A program made the position numbers and the translations under genes. From positions 623,781 to 687,780 of the forward strand of contig JAAFAB010000003.1 of the NCBI GenBank assembly GCA_018222585.1: a stretch of 64,000 nucleotides of DNA, given 5' to 3'. Source of the DNA: Paracoccaceae bacterium. GTDB lineage: Bacteria > Pseudomonadota > Alphaproteobacteria > Rhodobacterales > Rhodobacteraceae. Shown piece after piece: positions 33,503-43,035 of this stretch; position 1 is the first letter of the stretch, and each line of letters starts with the position of its first letter. The notes below the pieces were generated by a model. The model did not search any database and was not told where the DNA came from. It was given only the letters and a program-made list of their open reading frames with translations.

Positions 33503-35698
33503 ATGGGGCAGGTCCATCAGGCCGAGGAAATGGTGCCGGTCGACGAGCTGATCGCGCTCGTCACCGCCTATAACCCCAAGTCCAACACCGGAATGCTGCG
33601 GCGCGCCTATGATTTCGGGCGCGACATGCACGAGGGCCAGTTCCGCCGCTCGGGCGAGCCCTATTTCACCCATCCGATCGCGGTGGCCATGATCCTGGCC
33701 GAACAGCACCTGGACGATGCCACCATCGTCACCGCGCTGCTGCATGACACGGTCGAGGATACCCGCGCCACCTATGGCCAGCTGGTCGAGATCTTCGGCG
33801 AGGACGTCGCCGAGCTGGTCGATGGCGTGACCAAGCTGACCAACCTGCAGCTCGCCAGCACCGAGACCAAGCAGGCCGAGAATTTCCGCAAGCTCTTCAT
33901 GGCGATGTCCCGCGACATGCGGGTGATCCTGGTCAAGCTGGCCGACCGGCTGCACAACATGCGCACCATCAAGGCGATGAAGCCCGAGAAGCAGGTGCAG
34001 AAGGCGCGCGAGACCATGGACATCTATGCGCCCCTTGCGGGCCGCATGGGGATGCAGTGGATGCGCGAAGAGCTTGAGGACCTGGCCTTCAAGGTTCTCA
34101 ACCCCGAGGGCCGCCAGTCGATCTTGCGCCGCTTCGTGATGCTGAAGAACGAGACCGACGATGTCATCGAACGCATCACCAAGGACATGCGCAAGGAGCT
34201 GAAGGCGGCAGGGGTCTCGGCCGAGGTCAAGGGCCGGGCCAAGAAGCCCTATTCCATCTGGCGCAAGATGGAGGAGAAGAAACAGAGCTTCTCGCGGCTG
34301 TCGGATATCTACGGCTTCCGCATCCTGACCGAGAGCGAAGAGGACTGTTATCGCGCGCTCGGCGTGATCCACCAGCGCTGGAAGTCGATCCCGGGCCGGT
34401 TCAAGGATTACATCAGCCAGCCCAAGTCGAACGGCTACCGGTCGATTCATACCACCGTCTCGGGCCGGGACGGCAAGCGGGTCGAGGTGCAGATCCGCAC
34501 CCGGCAGATGCACGAGGTGGCCGAGGCCGGTGTCGCCGCCCACTGGTCGTACAAGGACGGCGTGAAGGCCGAGAACCCCTTTGCCGTCGACCCCGGTCGC
34601 TGGATCTCGGCGCTGACCGAACAGATGGGGGCCGACGAGGACCACGAGGACTTCCTCGAGGTCGTGAAGCTCGAGATGTACTCGGACAAGGTCTTTTGCT
34701 TCACCCCCAAGGGCGAGGTGGTGAAGCTGCCGCGCGGGGCCACGCCGATCGATTTCGCCTATGCGATCCACACCCGTATCGGGTCGGCCTGCGTGGGGGC
34801 GAAGATCGACGGGATGCGGGTGCCGCTGTGGACCCGGATCAAGAACGGCCAGTCGATCGAGATCATCACCGCCGAGGGGCAGGAACCGCAGGCGACCTGG
34901 CTGGACATTGCCACCACCGGCCGCGCCAAGGCGGCCATCCGCCGCTCGCTGCGCGAGGTGGACCGCGAACGCTACATCAAGCTGGGCCGCGAACTGGCGC
35001 GCTCGGGCTTTGAACACGTGGGCAAGAAGGCCACCGACAAGGTGCTGGAAACCGCCGCCAAGAAGCTGCGCATCGAGGACGGCAAGGATGAGCTGCTGGC
35101 CCAGCTTGGCCGGGCCGAGCTGCGCGTGGCGCGGGTGGTGAATGTCCTCTACCCCGAGCTGATGGTGGCCGAGGACAGTGATGCGGTGAAACGCGACCGC
35201 GCCCTGATCGGCCTCGAGAAGGGCCAGAGCTTCAAGCGCGCCACCTGCTGCCGCCCCCTGCCGGGGGAGCGGATCGTCGGCATCACCTGGCGGGGCCGCC
35301 CGCTGCAGGTCCACGCCATCGACTGCGAGGCCCTCTCGGCCTACGAGGACCAGCCCGACCGCTGGGTCGACCTGCACTGGCAGACCGGTCGCCATGCGGC
35401 GATCTACGCTGTCACGCTGGATCTGGTGCTGGCGAACGACCCTGGCGTGCTGGGCCGCATTTGCTCGTTGATCGGAGAGCAGAAGGCCAATATCTCGGAT
35501 CTCGAGTTCCTGGACCGGAAACCGGATTTCTACCGTTTGCTGGTAGACGTGGAGCTGCGCGACGCGGAGCACCTGCACAACGTCATCTCGGCGCTCGAGG
35601 CCGAGGCGGATGTGGCTTCGGTCGCGCGCCATCGCAAACCGGAAGAGACCCCCGCAGCCCCTTCCCCCGCCCCAGAGGACGACCCCGTTGGTCTTTAA
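33503..35698 (+). CDS. rsh: Bifunctional (p)ppGpp synthetase/hydrolase (RSH)
   Basis: A 731-residue long RSH protein that makes and degrades (p)ppGpp. The HD hydrolase domain has THPIAVAMIL (His57) and LLHDTVEDT (His81-Asp82). The synthetase domain has SDIYGFRI, FKDYISQPKSNGYRSIHTTV and EVQIRTRQMHEVAEAGVAAHW. TGS (DKVFCFTPKGEVVKLPRGATPIDFAYAIHT), a zinc-finger/helical part with RATCCRPLPGERIVG, and a C-terminal ACT domain follow. The intact HD motif says hydrolase activity is retained. The start at 33503 has GGAAGAGG upstream and suits the family; an in-frame ATG at 33449 adds 18 residues. Confidence 0.95.
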   Translation: MGQVHQAEEMVPVDELIALVTAYNPKSNTGMLRRAYDFGRDMHEGQFRRSGEPYFTHPIAVAMILAEQHLDDATIVTALLHDTVEDTRATYGQLVEIFGEDVAELVDGVTKLTNLQLASTETKQAENFRKLFMAMSRDMRVILVKLADRLHNMRTIKAMKPEKQVQKARETMDIYAPLAGRMGMQWMREELEDLAFKVLNPEGRQSILRRFVMLKNETDDVIERITKDMRKELKAAGVSAEVKGRAKKPYSIWRKMEEKKQSFSRLSDIYGFRILTESEEDCYRALGVIHQRWKSIPGRFKDYISQPKSNGYRSIHTTVSGRDGKRVEVQIRTRQMHEVAEAGVAAHWSYKDGVKAENPFAVDPGRWISALTEQMGADEDHEDFLEVVKLEMYSDKVFCFTPKGEVVKLPRGATPIDFAYAIHTRIGSACVGAKIDGMRVPLWTRIKNGQSIEIITAEGQEPQATWLDIATTGRAKAAIRRSLREVDRERYIKLGRELARSGFEHVGKKATDKVLETAAKKLRIEDGKDELLAQLGRAELRVARVVNVLYPELMVAEDSDAVKRDRALIGLEKGQSFKRATCCRPLPGERIVGITWRGRPLQVHAIDCEALSAYEDQPDRWVDLHWQTGRHAAIYAVTLDLVLANDPGVLGRICSLIGEQKANISDLEFLDRKPDFYRLLVDVELRDAEHLHNVISALEAEADVASVARHRKPEETPAAPSPAPEDDPVGL

Positions 35699-36377
35699 GC
35701 GTCGCGACAGACGGCCCTACTGGAAGATCATCTTCGAGTTCTTCTGGCCCCGCGGCGGATGGGCGCGCGCCTTCCACTACGTGAAGCACAGGCTGCGGCG
35801 CCTGCCCGACACGCCGGAGACCATCGCGCGGGGCATCTTCGCCGGCGTTTTCACCGTCTTCACCCCCTTCTACGGAATGCACTTCGTCGTCGCGGCGCTG
35901 ATCGCCACGCTGCTGCGGGGCAATATCCTGGCGGCGCTGCTGGCGACCTTCGTCGGCAATCCGCTGACCTATGTGCCGATCGGGGTGATCTCGCTGCAAC
36001 TGGGCTACTGGATGCTGGGGCTCAGCCATCCGCGCGGGGGCCCCGGCGCGGTACATCACGACGGCATCGCCCATGGCTTCGGCGGCAAGTTCCTGGCCGC
36101 GGCGGATGACCTGAAAGACAATATCTGGGCGCTGTTCACCGATGTCGACGCCAACTGGCACGGGCTGGCGGCCTTCTACCACGAGATATTCTTTCCCTAC
36201 CTGATCGGCGGCATCCTTCCCGGGGTGATTGCCGCGCTGGTCGCCTACTACATCTCGGTGCCGCTGATCCGCGCCTATCAGGCCCGGCGCAAGGGCGCGC
36301 TGAAGGCCAAGCTGGCCGCGATGCGGGCCAAGTCGGCGGCGAAATCAGCCCAGTCGAAGGGCAAGGGCGGCCGCTGA
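35688..36377 (+). CDS. DUF2062 membrane protein
   Basis: A 229-residue protein with about four hydrophobic helices. DUF2062 features are FKRRDRRPYWKIIFEFFWPRGGWARAFHYVKHRLRRLPDTPETIARGIFAGVFTVFTPFYGMHF and FVGNPLTYVPIG. The last 35 residues are strongly basic (KAKLAAMRAKSAAKSA). The start is taken as TTG at 35688 because family members open with VFKRRDRR, AGAGG lies 8 bases upstream, and an ATG at 35610 would put 26 unrelated residues inside the RSH gene. It overlaps the RSH stop by 11 bases. Its function is unknown to me. Confidence 0.85.
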   Translation: MVFKRRDRRPYWKIIFEFFWPRGGWARAFHYVKHRLRRLPDTPETIARGIFAGVFTVFTPFYGMHFVVAALIATLLRGNILAALLATFVGNPLTYVPIGVISLQLGYWMLGLSHPRGGPGAVHHDGIAHGFGGKFLAAADDLKDNIWALFTDVDANWHGLAAFYHEIFFPYLIGGILPGVIAALVAYYISVPLIRAYQARRKGALKAKLAAMRAKSAAKSAQSKGKGGR

Positions 36378-36474
36378 CACGCCGCATCCGCTGCGGGGCG
36401 AAAATCCGTCGCGGGGGGGTGGTGAAGCCTGCGGCCTTGCGGCATTGATGGGCGCGAGGTGAAGGAGTTCGGCG

Positions 36475-37224
36475 ATGAGCGATCAGCACAAACTGCGTCT
36501 CGGCGTGAATATCGACCATGTGGCCACCGTGCGGAATGCCCGCGGCGGCGCCTACCCGGACCCGCTGCGCGCGGCGAAACTGGCCGAGGAGGCCGGCGCC
36601 GACGGCATAACCGCGCACCTGCGCGAAGACCGCCGCCACATTTCCGACGCGGATATCGAAGCGCTGGCGGCGGCGCTGACCGTGCCGCTCAACTTCGAGA
36701 TGGCGGCCACGGACGAGATGCAGGCCATTGCCCTGCGCCACAAGCCGCACGCGGTCTGCATCGTCCCCGAGAAGCGCGAGGAACGCACGACCGAGGGCGG
36801 TCTGGAAGTGGCCCGGGACGAGAACCGTCTGGCCCATTTCATCGCGCCGCTGCGCGAAGCGGGCTGCCGGGTGTCGATCTTCATCGCCGCCGACCGCGCC
36901 CAGATCGAGGCCGCGCACCGCATCGGCGCCGAGGTGATCGAACTGCATACCGGTGCCTATTGCGATGCCCATGCAGAGGGCCATTTCGATGCCCGCGACA
37001 CCGAGCTGGAGCGCCTGCGCGAGATGGCCGCCTTCGGGCATTCGCTGGGGCTGGAGGTTCACGCCGGCCACGGGCTGACCTACGACACCGTGCAGCCCGT
37101 CGCCGCCTTCCCCGAACTGCGCGAGCTGAACATCGGTCACTTCCTGATCGGCGAGGCGATCTTTCGCGGTCTCGCTCCCGCCATTGCCGAGATGCGCCGC
37201 CTGATGGACGCGGCCCGCGCCTAG
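36475..37224 (+). CDS. pdxJ: Pyridoxine 5'-phosphate synthase
   Basis: A 249-residue TIM barrel that condenses DXP with 3-amino-2-oxopropyl phosphate to make [31 protein letters not shown] opens the barrel, followed by [75 protein letters not shown] and [11 protein letters not shown]. It is normally next to acpS; here a LysR gene and a small gene separate them. Its stop shares the bases CTAG with the convergent LysR stop. Confidence 0.97.
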   Translation: MSDQHKLRLGVNIDHVATVRNARGGAYPDPLRAAKLAEEAGADGITAHLREDRRHISDADIEALAAALTVPLNFEMAATDEMQAIALRHKPHAVCIVPEKREERTTEGGLEVARDENRLAHFIAPLREAGCRVSIFIAADRAQIEAAHRIGAEVIELHTGAYCDAHAEGHFDARDTELERLREMAAFGHSLGLEVHAGHGLTYDTVQPVAAFPELRELNIGHFLIGEAIFRGLAPAIAEMRRLMDAARA

Positions 37225-38114
37225 GCACCCATCCCGGAGCTGGCCAGGGCCTCCTTCAGCCAGCTTCGAAAGCGCCGTTGCGGCAATGACAGGGATCGGT
37301 CGCGGGCCGAGACCAGCCAGTAGCTTAGGCCGGTGGGGTGATAGCGCGGGATCGGCGCCACCACTTGCCCGCGCTCCAGCGCGTCGTGGCAGAGGGTCTC
37401 GAAGGCCAGCAGGACGCCCTCGCCGGCCATGGCCGAGTCGAGGCCCAGGGAGGCCTCGTTGAACTCGGGCCCCTCGCCCAGGATCGCCTCGCTCAGGCCC
37501 TCGGGCTTCAGCCAGACATCCCAGGGAAACATCGCCCGCGCATCGCGGATGATCGGAACCCCGGCCAGGTCGGCGGGTCTGGCGATCTTCGCCGCCCAGT
37601 CGGCCGAGCAGACGGGTATGACGCGCTGATCCAGCAGGTGCTCGACCGTCAGCCCCTGGTAGCCGCCCGGCCCGATGCGGATGGCGAAATCCACGTCGCC
37701 CGCGTTCGGGTCGACCAGCTGCACGGCGCTGTCCAGCCGCACGCGGATCTCGGGATGGGTGCGGGTGAACTCGGGCAGGCGCCAGATCAGCCAGCGCGCG
37801 GCGAAGATCGGCGCGACGGAGATGGTCAGGATATGCGCCCGGTCACGGCGGGTCAGCTCGACGGCGGCGGTCAGGCGGGAAAAGCCCTCGCGCAGGTGCA
37901 GGAAGATCTCTTCCGTGCCCTCGGCGGGGCGCAACCCCCCGGGGCGGCGGTCGAAGAGCTGCCGGCCAAGGGCGGATTCGGCGCGTGTGACCTGCTGGCT
38001 GACCGCGCCGGGACTGACGCCCAGCTCTGCCCCGGCGGCCCGCAGGGATCCAAGTCGCGCCACGGCCTCGGCTGCGCGCAGGGCGTTCAGGGGGGCGGAT
38101 TGCAGTGGATGCAT
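37221..38114 (-). CDS. LysR-family transcriptional regulator (GcvA-like)
   Basis: A 297-residue LTTR. The N-terminal helix-turn-helix is [48 protein letters not shown] (about residues 8-56). The effector domain has [20 protein letters not shown] and [31 protein letters not shown], typical of the GcvA/AmpR branch. The target is not stated by sequence, but it diverges from the 65-residue gene across 100 AT-richer bases, so it may control that gene. The ATG at 38114 is preferred over one at 38132 by homology. Confidence 0.92.
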   Translation of the reverse strand: MHPLQSAPLNALRAAEAVARLGSLRAAGAELGVSPGAVSQQVTRAESALGRQLFDRRPGGLRPAEGTEEIFLHLREGFSRLTAAVELTRRDRAHILTISVAPIFAARWLIWRLPEFTRTHPEIRVRLDSAVQLVDPNAGDVDFAIRIGPGGYQGLTVEHLLDQRVIPVCSADWAAKIARPADLAGVPIIRDARAMFPWDVWLKPEGLSEAILGEGPEFNEASLGLDSAMAGEGVLLAFETLCHDALERGQVVAPIPRYHPTGLSYWLVSARDRSLSLPQRRFRSWLKEALASSGMGA

Positions 38115-38214
38115 TTCAGCGTTCCTAAACACCCTTTCAGTTCTTGTGCAATTTTAAAGGCCGCAAGAGTTCCTAGATTGCAGATATCTGAAACCCTAGA
38201 GAAGGAGAACAATA

Positions 38215-38412
38215 ATGAAAGACCTTTTCAGCAAACTCTTCGGAGGCAGGGCACCCGCCGCACGGCGCGACGACCCCTTCGCTGATCCGCGGATCGCGGC
38301 CATGAACCCGGCGCAGCTCGCCGACCTGCCGCTGACCCATCCGATGTCGCCCGCGACATCCTCCGCCACGGCCGTCGGCCGTCGCGCCTCTCGCGTCGCC
38401 TGCGGCGCCTGA
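38215..38412 (+). CDS. Small protein, divergent from the LysR gene (possibly DUF1127-like)
   Basis: A 65-residue protein beginning MKDLFSKLFGG. It is preceded by a very strong ribosome-binding site (GAAGGAG, 7 bases before the ATG), which is the main reason for calling it. The middle (DPRIAAMNPAQLADLPLTH) resembles the L-x-x-LADIGL tail of small DUF1127 proteins, and the C-terminus is rich in Ser, Ala and Arg with one Cys. I do not recognise a firm family. Its position between pdxJ/LysR and acpS and its divergent arrangement suggest it is a target of the regulator. Confidence 0.6.
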   Translation: MKDLFSKLFGGRAPAARRDDPFADPRIAAMNPAQLADLPLTHPMSPATSSATAVGRRASRVACGA

Positions 38413-38508
38413 CCCCTCCCGCACTTTCCGATCGGTCCCCAAGGGCCGGTGTTTCCCGCGCCCGCGTTTCACGCTAAGGCGGGGAGACCAGCGGAAAGGG
38501 GCGCGGAG

Positions 38509-38913
38509 ATGATCATCGGAATCGGCACGGATCTGGCCAATATCGAGCGCATCCAGGGTGTCCTCGACCGCCACGGCGACCGCTTCCGCAATCGCGTCTT
38601 CACCGAAATCGAACAGGCCAAGGCCGCCCGTCGCAAGGACGAGGCGGGCACCTATGCCAAACGCTGGGCCGCGAAAGAGGCCTGTTCGAAGGCGCTCGGC
38701 ACCGGGCTTGCCATGGGCATCGCCTGGAAGGACATGGCGGTGACCAACCTGCGCACGGGCCAGCCCGTCATGCACCTGACCGGCTGGGCCGCCGCGCGAC
38801 TGGCCGAGATGACGCCGCCGGGCCACGAGGCCATCGTCCATGTCACCCTCACCGATGACCACCCCTGGGCCCAGGCTTTCGTGGTGATCGAGGCACGCCC
38901 GATCAGGGGCTAG
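38509..38913 (+). CDS. acpS: Holo-[acyl-carrier-protein] synthase
   Basis: A 134-residue phosphopantetheinyl transferase that activates ACP from Co[16 protein letters not shown] (Asp8) and [14 protein letters not shown] (Glu57) are the two Mg2+-binding signatures. The length is standard. The ATG at 38509 has GCGGAG upstream; the longer frame from 38449 is not conserved in this family. It is separated from lepB by a repeat-bearing region although acpS-lepB-rnc is usually tight. Confidence 0.95.
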   Translation: MIIGIGTDLANIERIQGVLDRHGDRFRNRVFTEIEQAKAARRKDEAGTYAKRWAAKEACSKALGTGLAMGIAWKDMAVTNLRTGQPVMHLTGWAAARLAEMTPPGHEAIVHVTLTDDHPWAQAFVVIEARPIRG

Positions 38914-39225
38914 GATGATCTGCGGTGTCGGATGCCTCCGGCGGGAGTATTTGTGGCCGTCGAATAGATGTAAGAGGCCCTTCTATCTATTCGATGGCTG
39001 AAAATACTCCGGGGGACTCCGCGAAGCGGAGGGGGGCAGAGCCCCCTCCCCGGACCGCCTTCGTCGAGCACCCTCCGACCGAGCCTGAGCCCTTTGCAAC
39101 ACGTTCCTGAGACCGCCCGGCGGAAATCCCCGTCCCTCTGTTGACTTGATCCCTTCGCCCCCGCATGAAGCCAAGGCTGCCCTCGCGGGGGACAGTGGGG
39201 AAACAGGCAGAAGGACCGGACGGTC
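38914..39225. other. Intergenic region between acpS and lepB
   Basis: These 312 bases contain repeat copy B (38932-39055). About 110 bases of mixed sequence follow, with a possible lepB -35 TTGACT at 39141-39146 and no clear -10. I see no gene. Confidence 0.65.
38932..39055. repeat. Intergenic palindromic repeat, copy B
   Basis: The left arm contains GCCTCCGGCGGGAGTATTTG then TGGCCGTCGAATAGATG (to 38970). The right arm starts CTATCTATTCGATGGCTG and ends AAAATACTCCGGGGGAC (38983-39016). The two pair over about 35 bases with a 12-14-base loop. The GC hairpin GGGGGGCAGAGCCCCC follows at about 39031-39047. The outer part matches copy A; the inner part (CTATTCGA) differs from copy A (CATCACCA) but is still self-complementary. 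Confidence 0.85.
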
Positions 39226-40071
39226 ATGGCGCGCAGCAGCGGCGACGGCGAGAGCAGTTTCATCTGGGAAACCATCAAGACGATCTTCTGGGCACTGATC
39301 ATCGCGGGGGTGTTCCGCTCGATCTTCTTCCAGCCCTTCTGGATCCCCTCGGGCTCGATGAAGGACACTCTGCTGGTCGGGGATTTCCTCTTCGTCAACA
39401 AGATGTCCTACGGCTATTCCTACGCCTCCTGCCCGAACATCCGCATCAATCGCCTCGGGGTCGATCTCGACGCGAAGGATATCTGTTTCTTCCTCGATGG
39501 CGACAATACCCGGGTGCTGGGCTCCGAGCCCGAGCGCGGCGACGTGGTGGTCTTCCGCCACCCGGTCACCGGCGAGGACTACATCAAGCGGGTCATCGGC
39601 CTGCCCGGCGACAGGATCCAGATGATCGACTCGGTGCTGCACATCAACGGCGAGGCGGTTCAGATGGAACCCGCCGGCAATTTCGTCGAGACCTATGAAC
39701 CGCAGGGTCCCCAGGGCCGCCGTCCGCGCTGCTTCAACGCTCCGGTGGGCCTTGGCGGCGAATGCATCAAGGAACGCTATACCGAGACCCTGCCCAACGG
39801 GGTCAGCCACGACATCCTGAACGTCGGCTATTCCGCCTCGGCCGATGATACCGGCGTCTTCGAAGTGCCCGCGGGTGAGTACTTCATGATGGGCGACAAT
39901 CGCGACAACTCGACCGACTCGCGCTTCGCACAGTCCCGCGACGGCGTGGGCTTCGTGCCCTACGAGAACATCATCGGTCGCGCCGACCGGGTGGTCTTCT
40001 CTTCGGGCGGACGCTCGCTGCTGTTCTTCTGGGACTGGCGCAAGGACCGTTTCCTGGAACCGATCAGCTGA
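39226..40071 (+). CDS. lepB: Signal peptidase I
   Basis: A 281-residue inner-membrane protease that cleaves Sec and Tat signal peptides. One N-terminal transmembrane helix lies at about residues 17-34. The catalytic Ser44 is in PSGSMKDTLLVGD and the general-base Lys121 in DYIKRVIGLPGDRIQ. GEYFMMGDNRDNSTDSR and GFVPYENIIGRA are the later conserved boxes. A Cys-containing insert (CFNAPVGLGGECIKERYTETL) between boxes is common in alphaproteobacteria. It is followed by rnc. Confidence 0.96.
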   Translation: MARSSGDGESSFIWETIKTIFWALIIAGVFRSIFFQPFWIPSGSMKDTLLVGDFLFVNKMSYGYSYASCPNIRINRLGVDLDAKDICFFLDGDNTRVLGSEPERGDVVVFRHPVTGEDYIKRVIGLPGDRIQMIDSVLHINGEAVQMEPAGNFVETYEPQGPQGRRPRCFNAPVGLGGECIKERYTETLPNGVSHDILNVGYSASADDTGVFEVPAGEYFMMGDNRDNSTDSRFAQSRDGVGFVPYENIIGRADRVVFSSGGRSLLFFWDWRKDRFLEPIS

Positions 40072-40092
40072 TCGGGGGAACCACGCTGACAG

Positions 40093-40127
40093 GCCGCGGC
40101 GGGCGCCCTTGCACCCGCCGCGGCTTT
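40093..40127 (+). terminator. GC-rich hairpin after lepB
   Basis: GCCGCGGCGGG, a 10-base loop and CCCGCCGCGGC form an 11-pair stem. Only TTT follows, so termination may be partial; rnc lies 39 bases downstream in the same direction. Confidence 0.5.
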
Positions 40128-40165
40128 GCGCTTTCTAGGGCGGCATCGCAGGATCCGAGGCGCCG

Positions 40166-40855
40166 ATGAAGATTTCCACCGAGATGAGAGCCTTCCAGGA
40201 GCGGCTGGGACATGAGTTCGCCCGGCCCGAGCTGATGCTGCGCGCCGTCACCCATTCCTCGATGTCCTCGCCGACCCGGCCCGACAACCAGCGGCTCGAG
40301 TTCCTCGGCGACCGGGTGCTGGGCCTGGTCATGGCCGAGGCGCTGCTGAAAGAGGACAGGGGCGCCAGCGAAGGCCAGCTGGCGCCGCGCTTCAACGCCC
40401 TTGTCCGCAAGGAGACCTGTGCCGACATCGCCCGCGAGATCGAGCTGGGCGAGGTGCTGAAGCTGGGCCGGTCCGAACAGATGTCGGGCGGACGGCGCAA
40501 GCAGGCCCTGCTGGGCGACGCCATGGAGGCGGTGATTGCCGCCGTCTACCTGGACGCCGGTTTCGATGTCGCGCAGGCGATGATCCTGCGGCTCTGGGGC
40601 AAGCGTATCGCCGAGGTCGAGGAAGACGCCCGCGACGCCAAGACCGCGCTGCAGGAATGGGCCCAGGCCCGCCGCCTGCCGCCTCCCGCCTATGTCGAGA
40701 CCGCCCGCGAGGGGCCGGACCATGCGCCGGTGTTCACCATTGCCGCGCGCCTGAAGACCGGCGAGGAGGCCAGCGCCACAGCCTCCTCCAAGCGCGCCGC
40801 CGAGCAATCCGCCGCCGCCGCGCTGCTGGCGCGACTGGAAAGCCGCAAGGCATGA
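40166..40855 (+). CDS. rnc: Ribonuclease III
   Basis: A 229-residue dsRNA endonuclease for rRNA and mRNA processing. The catalytic signature is [20 protein letters not shown] (about residues 37-56), with the second acidic pair in [23 protein letters not shown]-terminal dsRNA-binding domain starts at about residue 155 ([40 protein letters not shown]). It overlaps the DMT transporter gene by ATGA, which inserts between rnc and era. Confidence 0.96.
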   Translation: MKISTEMRAFQERLGHEFARPELMLRAVTHSSMSSPTRPDNQRLEFLGDRVLGLVMAEALLKEDRGASEGQLAPRFNALVRKETCADIAREIELGEVLKLGRSEQMSGGRRKQALLGDAMEAVIAAVYLDAGFDVAQAMILRLWGKRIAEVEEDARDAKTALQEWAQARRLPPPAYVETAREGPDHAPVFTIAARLKTGEEASATASSKRAAEQSAAAALLARLESRKA

Positions 40856-41727
40856 GCGGCAACGTGAAGGGCAGCCTGTTCATGGTGCTGGCCATGCTGG
40901 GCTTTGCCATCGAGGATGCGATCTTCAAGGGCCTGGCCCAGGATCTGCCGCCGGGCTTCACGACGCTTCTGTTCGGGCTGACCGGCGCGGTGCTCTTCGC
41001 CGGACTCTGCCTCGCCCGCGGCGAGACGCCGATCACCCGCGAGGCGCTGCGCCCGCGCCTGCTGATCCGCTCGGGCATCGAGCTGGTCGGGCGGCTGTTC
41101 TTTGCCCTGGCGCTGGCCTTCACGCCGCTCTCTTCGACCTCGGCCATCCTGCAGGCCGCGCCGCTGGTGGTGACCTTCGGCGCCGCGATCCTGCTGGGCG
41201 AGAAGGTCGGCCCGCGCCGCTGGACCGCCATGGCCGTCGGCTTCTCCGGGGTGCTGCTGATCATCAAGCCGACCCCCGCCGCCTTCGAGCCCGCCTCGAT
41301 CTTCGCCCTGCTGGGCATGATCGGCTTCGCGGGCCGCGACCTGGCCACGCGCATGGCGCCGCCGACGGTCTCGGGCTGGCAGCTCGGCACGCTGGGCTTC
41401 CTGGTGGTCTTCGTCGCCGGGGCGATCTTCATGGGCTTCGACAGCGCCCCGCCGCGCCTGCCCGCCCCGGGCGAGGCGCTGCGGTTGCTGATGCTGGGCG
41501 TGACAGGGGTCTCGGCCTATGCGGCGCTGACGGTGGCCATGCGCTCGGGCGAGGTCTCGGTGGTGGCGCCCTTCCGCTATTCGCGGCTGCTGGTGGCGCT
41601 GGTGCTGGCCTATCTCTTCTTTGGCGAGCGGCCCGACCTCTGGACCCTCGCGGGCGGGGTCCTGATCGTCGTCTCGGGCAGCTACACCCTGATCCGCTCG
41701 GGCAGGGTCGCGGCCAAAGGCCAGTAA
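40852..41727 (+). CDS. DMT-family (EamA) transporter
   Basis: A 291-residue protein with about ten hydrophobic helices in two EamA repeats. The first repeat ends with [49 protein letters not shown] and the second with [46 protein letters not shown], the family's paired motif. It is likely an exporter of small metabolites; the substrate is unknown. It is translationally coupled to rnc. An upstream in-frame extension into rnc is rejected. Confidence 0.92.
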   Translation: MSGNVKGSLFMVLAMLGFAIEDAIFKGLAQDLPPGFTTLLFGLTGAVLFAGLCLARGETPITREALRPRLLIRSGIELVGRLFFALALAFTPLSSTSAILQAAPLVVTFGAAILLGEKVGPRRWTAMAVGFSGVLLIIKPTPAAFEPASIFALLGMIGFAGRDLATRMAPPTVSGWQLGTLGFLVVFVAGAIFMGFDSAPPRLPAPGEALRLLMLGVTGVSAYAALTVAMRSGEVSVVAPFRYSRLLVALVLAYLFFGERPDLWTLAGGVLIVVSGSYTLIRSGRVAAKGQ

Positions 41728-41791
41728 AGACAGGGCTGGCGCGCTGCTGTAAAAGGCCGTAGAGAGCGCACTCGCTTCAAGGATGCTGCAC

Positions 41792-42700
41792 ATGAGTACC
41801 AAGGCCGGTTTCGTCGCCCTGATCGGAGAGCCCAATGCGGGCAAGTCGACCCTGACCAATCGGATCGTCGGGGCCAAGGTCTCGATCGTGACGCACAAGG
41901 TGCAGACCACGCGGGCGCGGATCCGGGGCGTGGCGCTGGAGGGCGACAGCCAGATCGTGCTGGTCGACACCCCCGGGTTGTTCAAGCCGCGCCGCCGCCT
42001 GGATCGCGCCATGGTCGCCGCCGCCTGGGGCGGGGCCGCCGATGCAGACGTGATCGTGCTGTTGATCGAGGCGCACCGCGGCATCACCGATGGCGTGGGC
42101 AAGATCCTGGACGGACTGGCCGAACTGCCCAAGGGCCGCCGCGTGGCGCTGGCGATCAACAAGATCGACCGGGTCGAAGCCCCGGTGCTGCTGGCGCTGA
42201 CCGAGGCGATGAACGAGCGCTACGCCTTCGAACGCACCTTCATGATCTCGGCCGAGAAGGGCCACGGCGTGCAGGATCTGCGTGAATGGCTGGCGGGCGA
42301 GATGCCGGAAAGCCCCTGGCTCTATCCCGAGGACCAGATCGCCGATCTGCCGATGCGCATGATCGCCGCCGAGATGACCCGCGAGAAGCTGACCCTGCGC
42401 CTGCACCAGGAACTGCCCTACCAGCTGACCGTCGAGACGGAACACTGGACCGAACGCGAGGATGGCTCGGCCCGCATCGACCAGATGATCTACGTTGCCC
42501 GGGACGGCCACAAGGGCATCATCCTCGGCAAGAAGGGCGAGACGATCAAGGCCATCTCGAAGGCCGCCCGCGAAGAGCTGGAGGAGTTCCTGGGCCGCAA
42601 GGTGCACCTGTTCCTGCAGGTCAAGCTGCGCGAGAACTGGCTGGAAGAGGCCGAGCGCTATTCCGAGATGGGCCTGGACTTCAAGGACGGCAACCGCTGA
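41792..42700 (+). CDS. era: GTPase Era
   Basis: A 302-residue GTPase that assists 16S rRNA processing and 30S assembly. G motifs are GEPNAGKST (P-loop), TTRARI (G2), VDTPG (G3), NKIDRV (G4) and ISAEKG (G5). The C-terminal KH domain contains ILGKKGETIKAISKAAREELE. The ATG at 41792 is chosen because AAGGA lies 8 bases ahead; the ATG at 41783 is part of that Shine-Dalgarno sequence. Confidence 0.96.
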   Translation: MSTKAGFVALIGEPNAGKSTLTNRIVGAKVSIVTHKVQTTRARIRGVALEGDSQIVLVDTPGLFKPRRRLDRAMVAAAWGGAADADVIVLLIEAHRGITDGVGKILDGLAELPKGRRVALAINKIDRVEAPVLLALTEAMNERYAFERTFMISAEKGHGVQDLREWLAGEMPESPWLYPEDQIADLPMRMIAAEMTREKLTLRLHQELPYQLTVETEHWTEREDGSARIDQMIYVARDGHKGIILGKKGETIKAISKAAREELEEFLGRKVHLFLQVKLRENWLEEAERYSEMGLDFKDGNR

Positions 42701-42707
42701 GGGGGCT

Positions 42708-42890
42708 CTAGTCCTCGCGCTGTCGGGCCCGCTTGCGGCGCGCCATGCCGGACCAGAGCACCCCGAAGATCAGCAGCAGCGCGCCGACGACGTTCAGCCC
42801 GGCGCCATGCAGCCCTGAAACCATGCCGGTGAAGAAGGCGGCGCTGGCGGCGATGCCGAGCGCGATCAGGAAGAGGGCGGGCAGGGGCAT
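42708..42890 (-). CDS. Small two-helix membrane protein
   Basis: A 60-residue protein with two hydrophobic stretches (about residues 3-20 and 30-47) and a basic C-terminal tail (ARRKRARQRED). GGAG precedes the ATG by 5 bases. It lies convergent to era, 7 bases after its stop, and its frame has no strong alternative on the other strand. I do not recognise a family; coding status rests on the ribosome-binding site and membrane pattern. Confidence 0.55.
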   Translation of the reverse strand: MPLPALFLIALGIAASAAFFTGMVSGLHGAGLNVVGALLLIFGVLWSGMARRKRARQRED

Positions 42891-43035
42891 GAAGGCTCCG
42901 TCGCTGGTTCGTCGGGTCGCGGCAGGCTAGGGGCTGACTTCGGCGAAAGAAAGGCAGGCGCTCCGCGGGATCTTCCGCGACCCCTGCCACCCTTGGATGC
43001 GGGCACCGCGCCCGCCCTGCAGACAGGAGCCGCAC

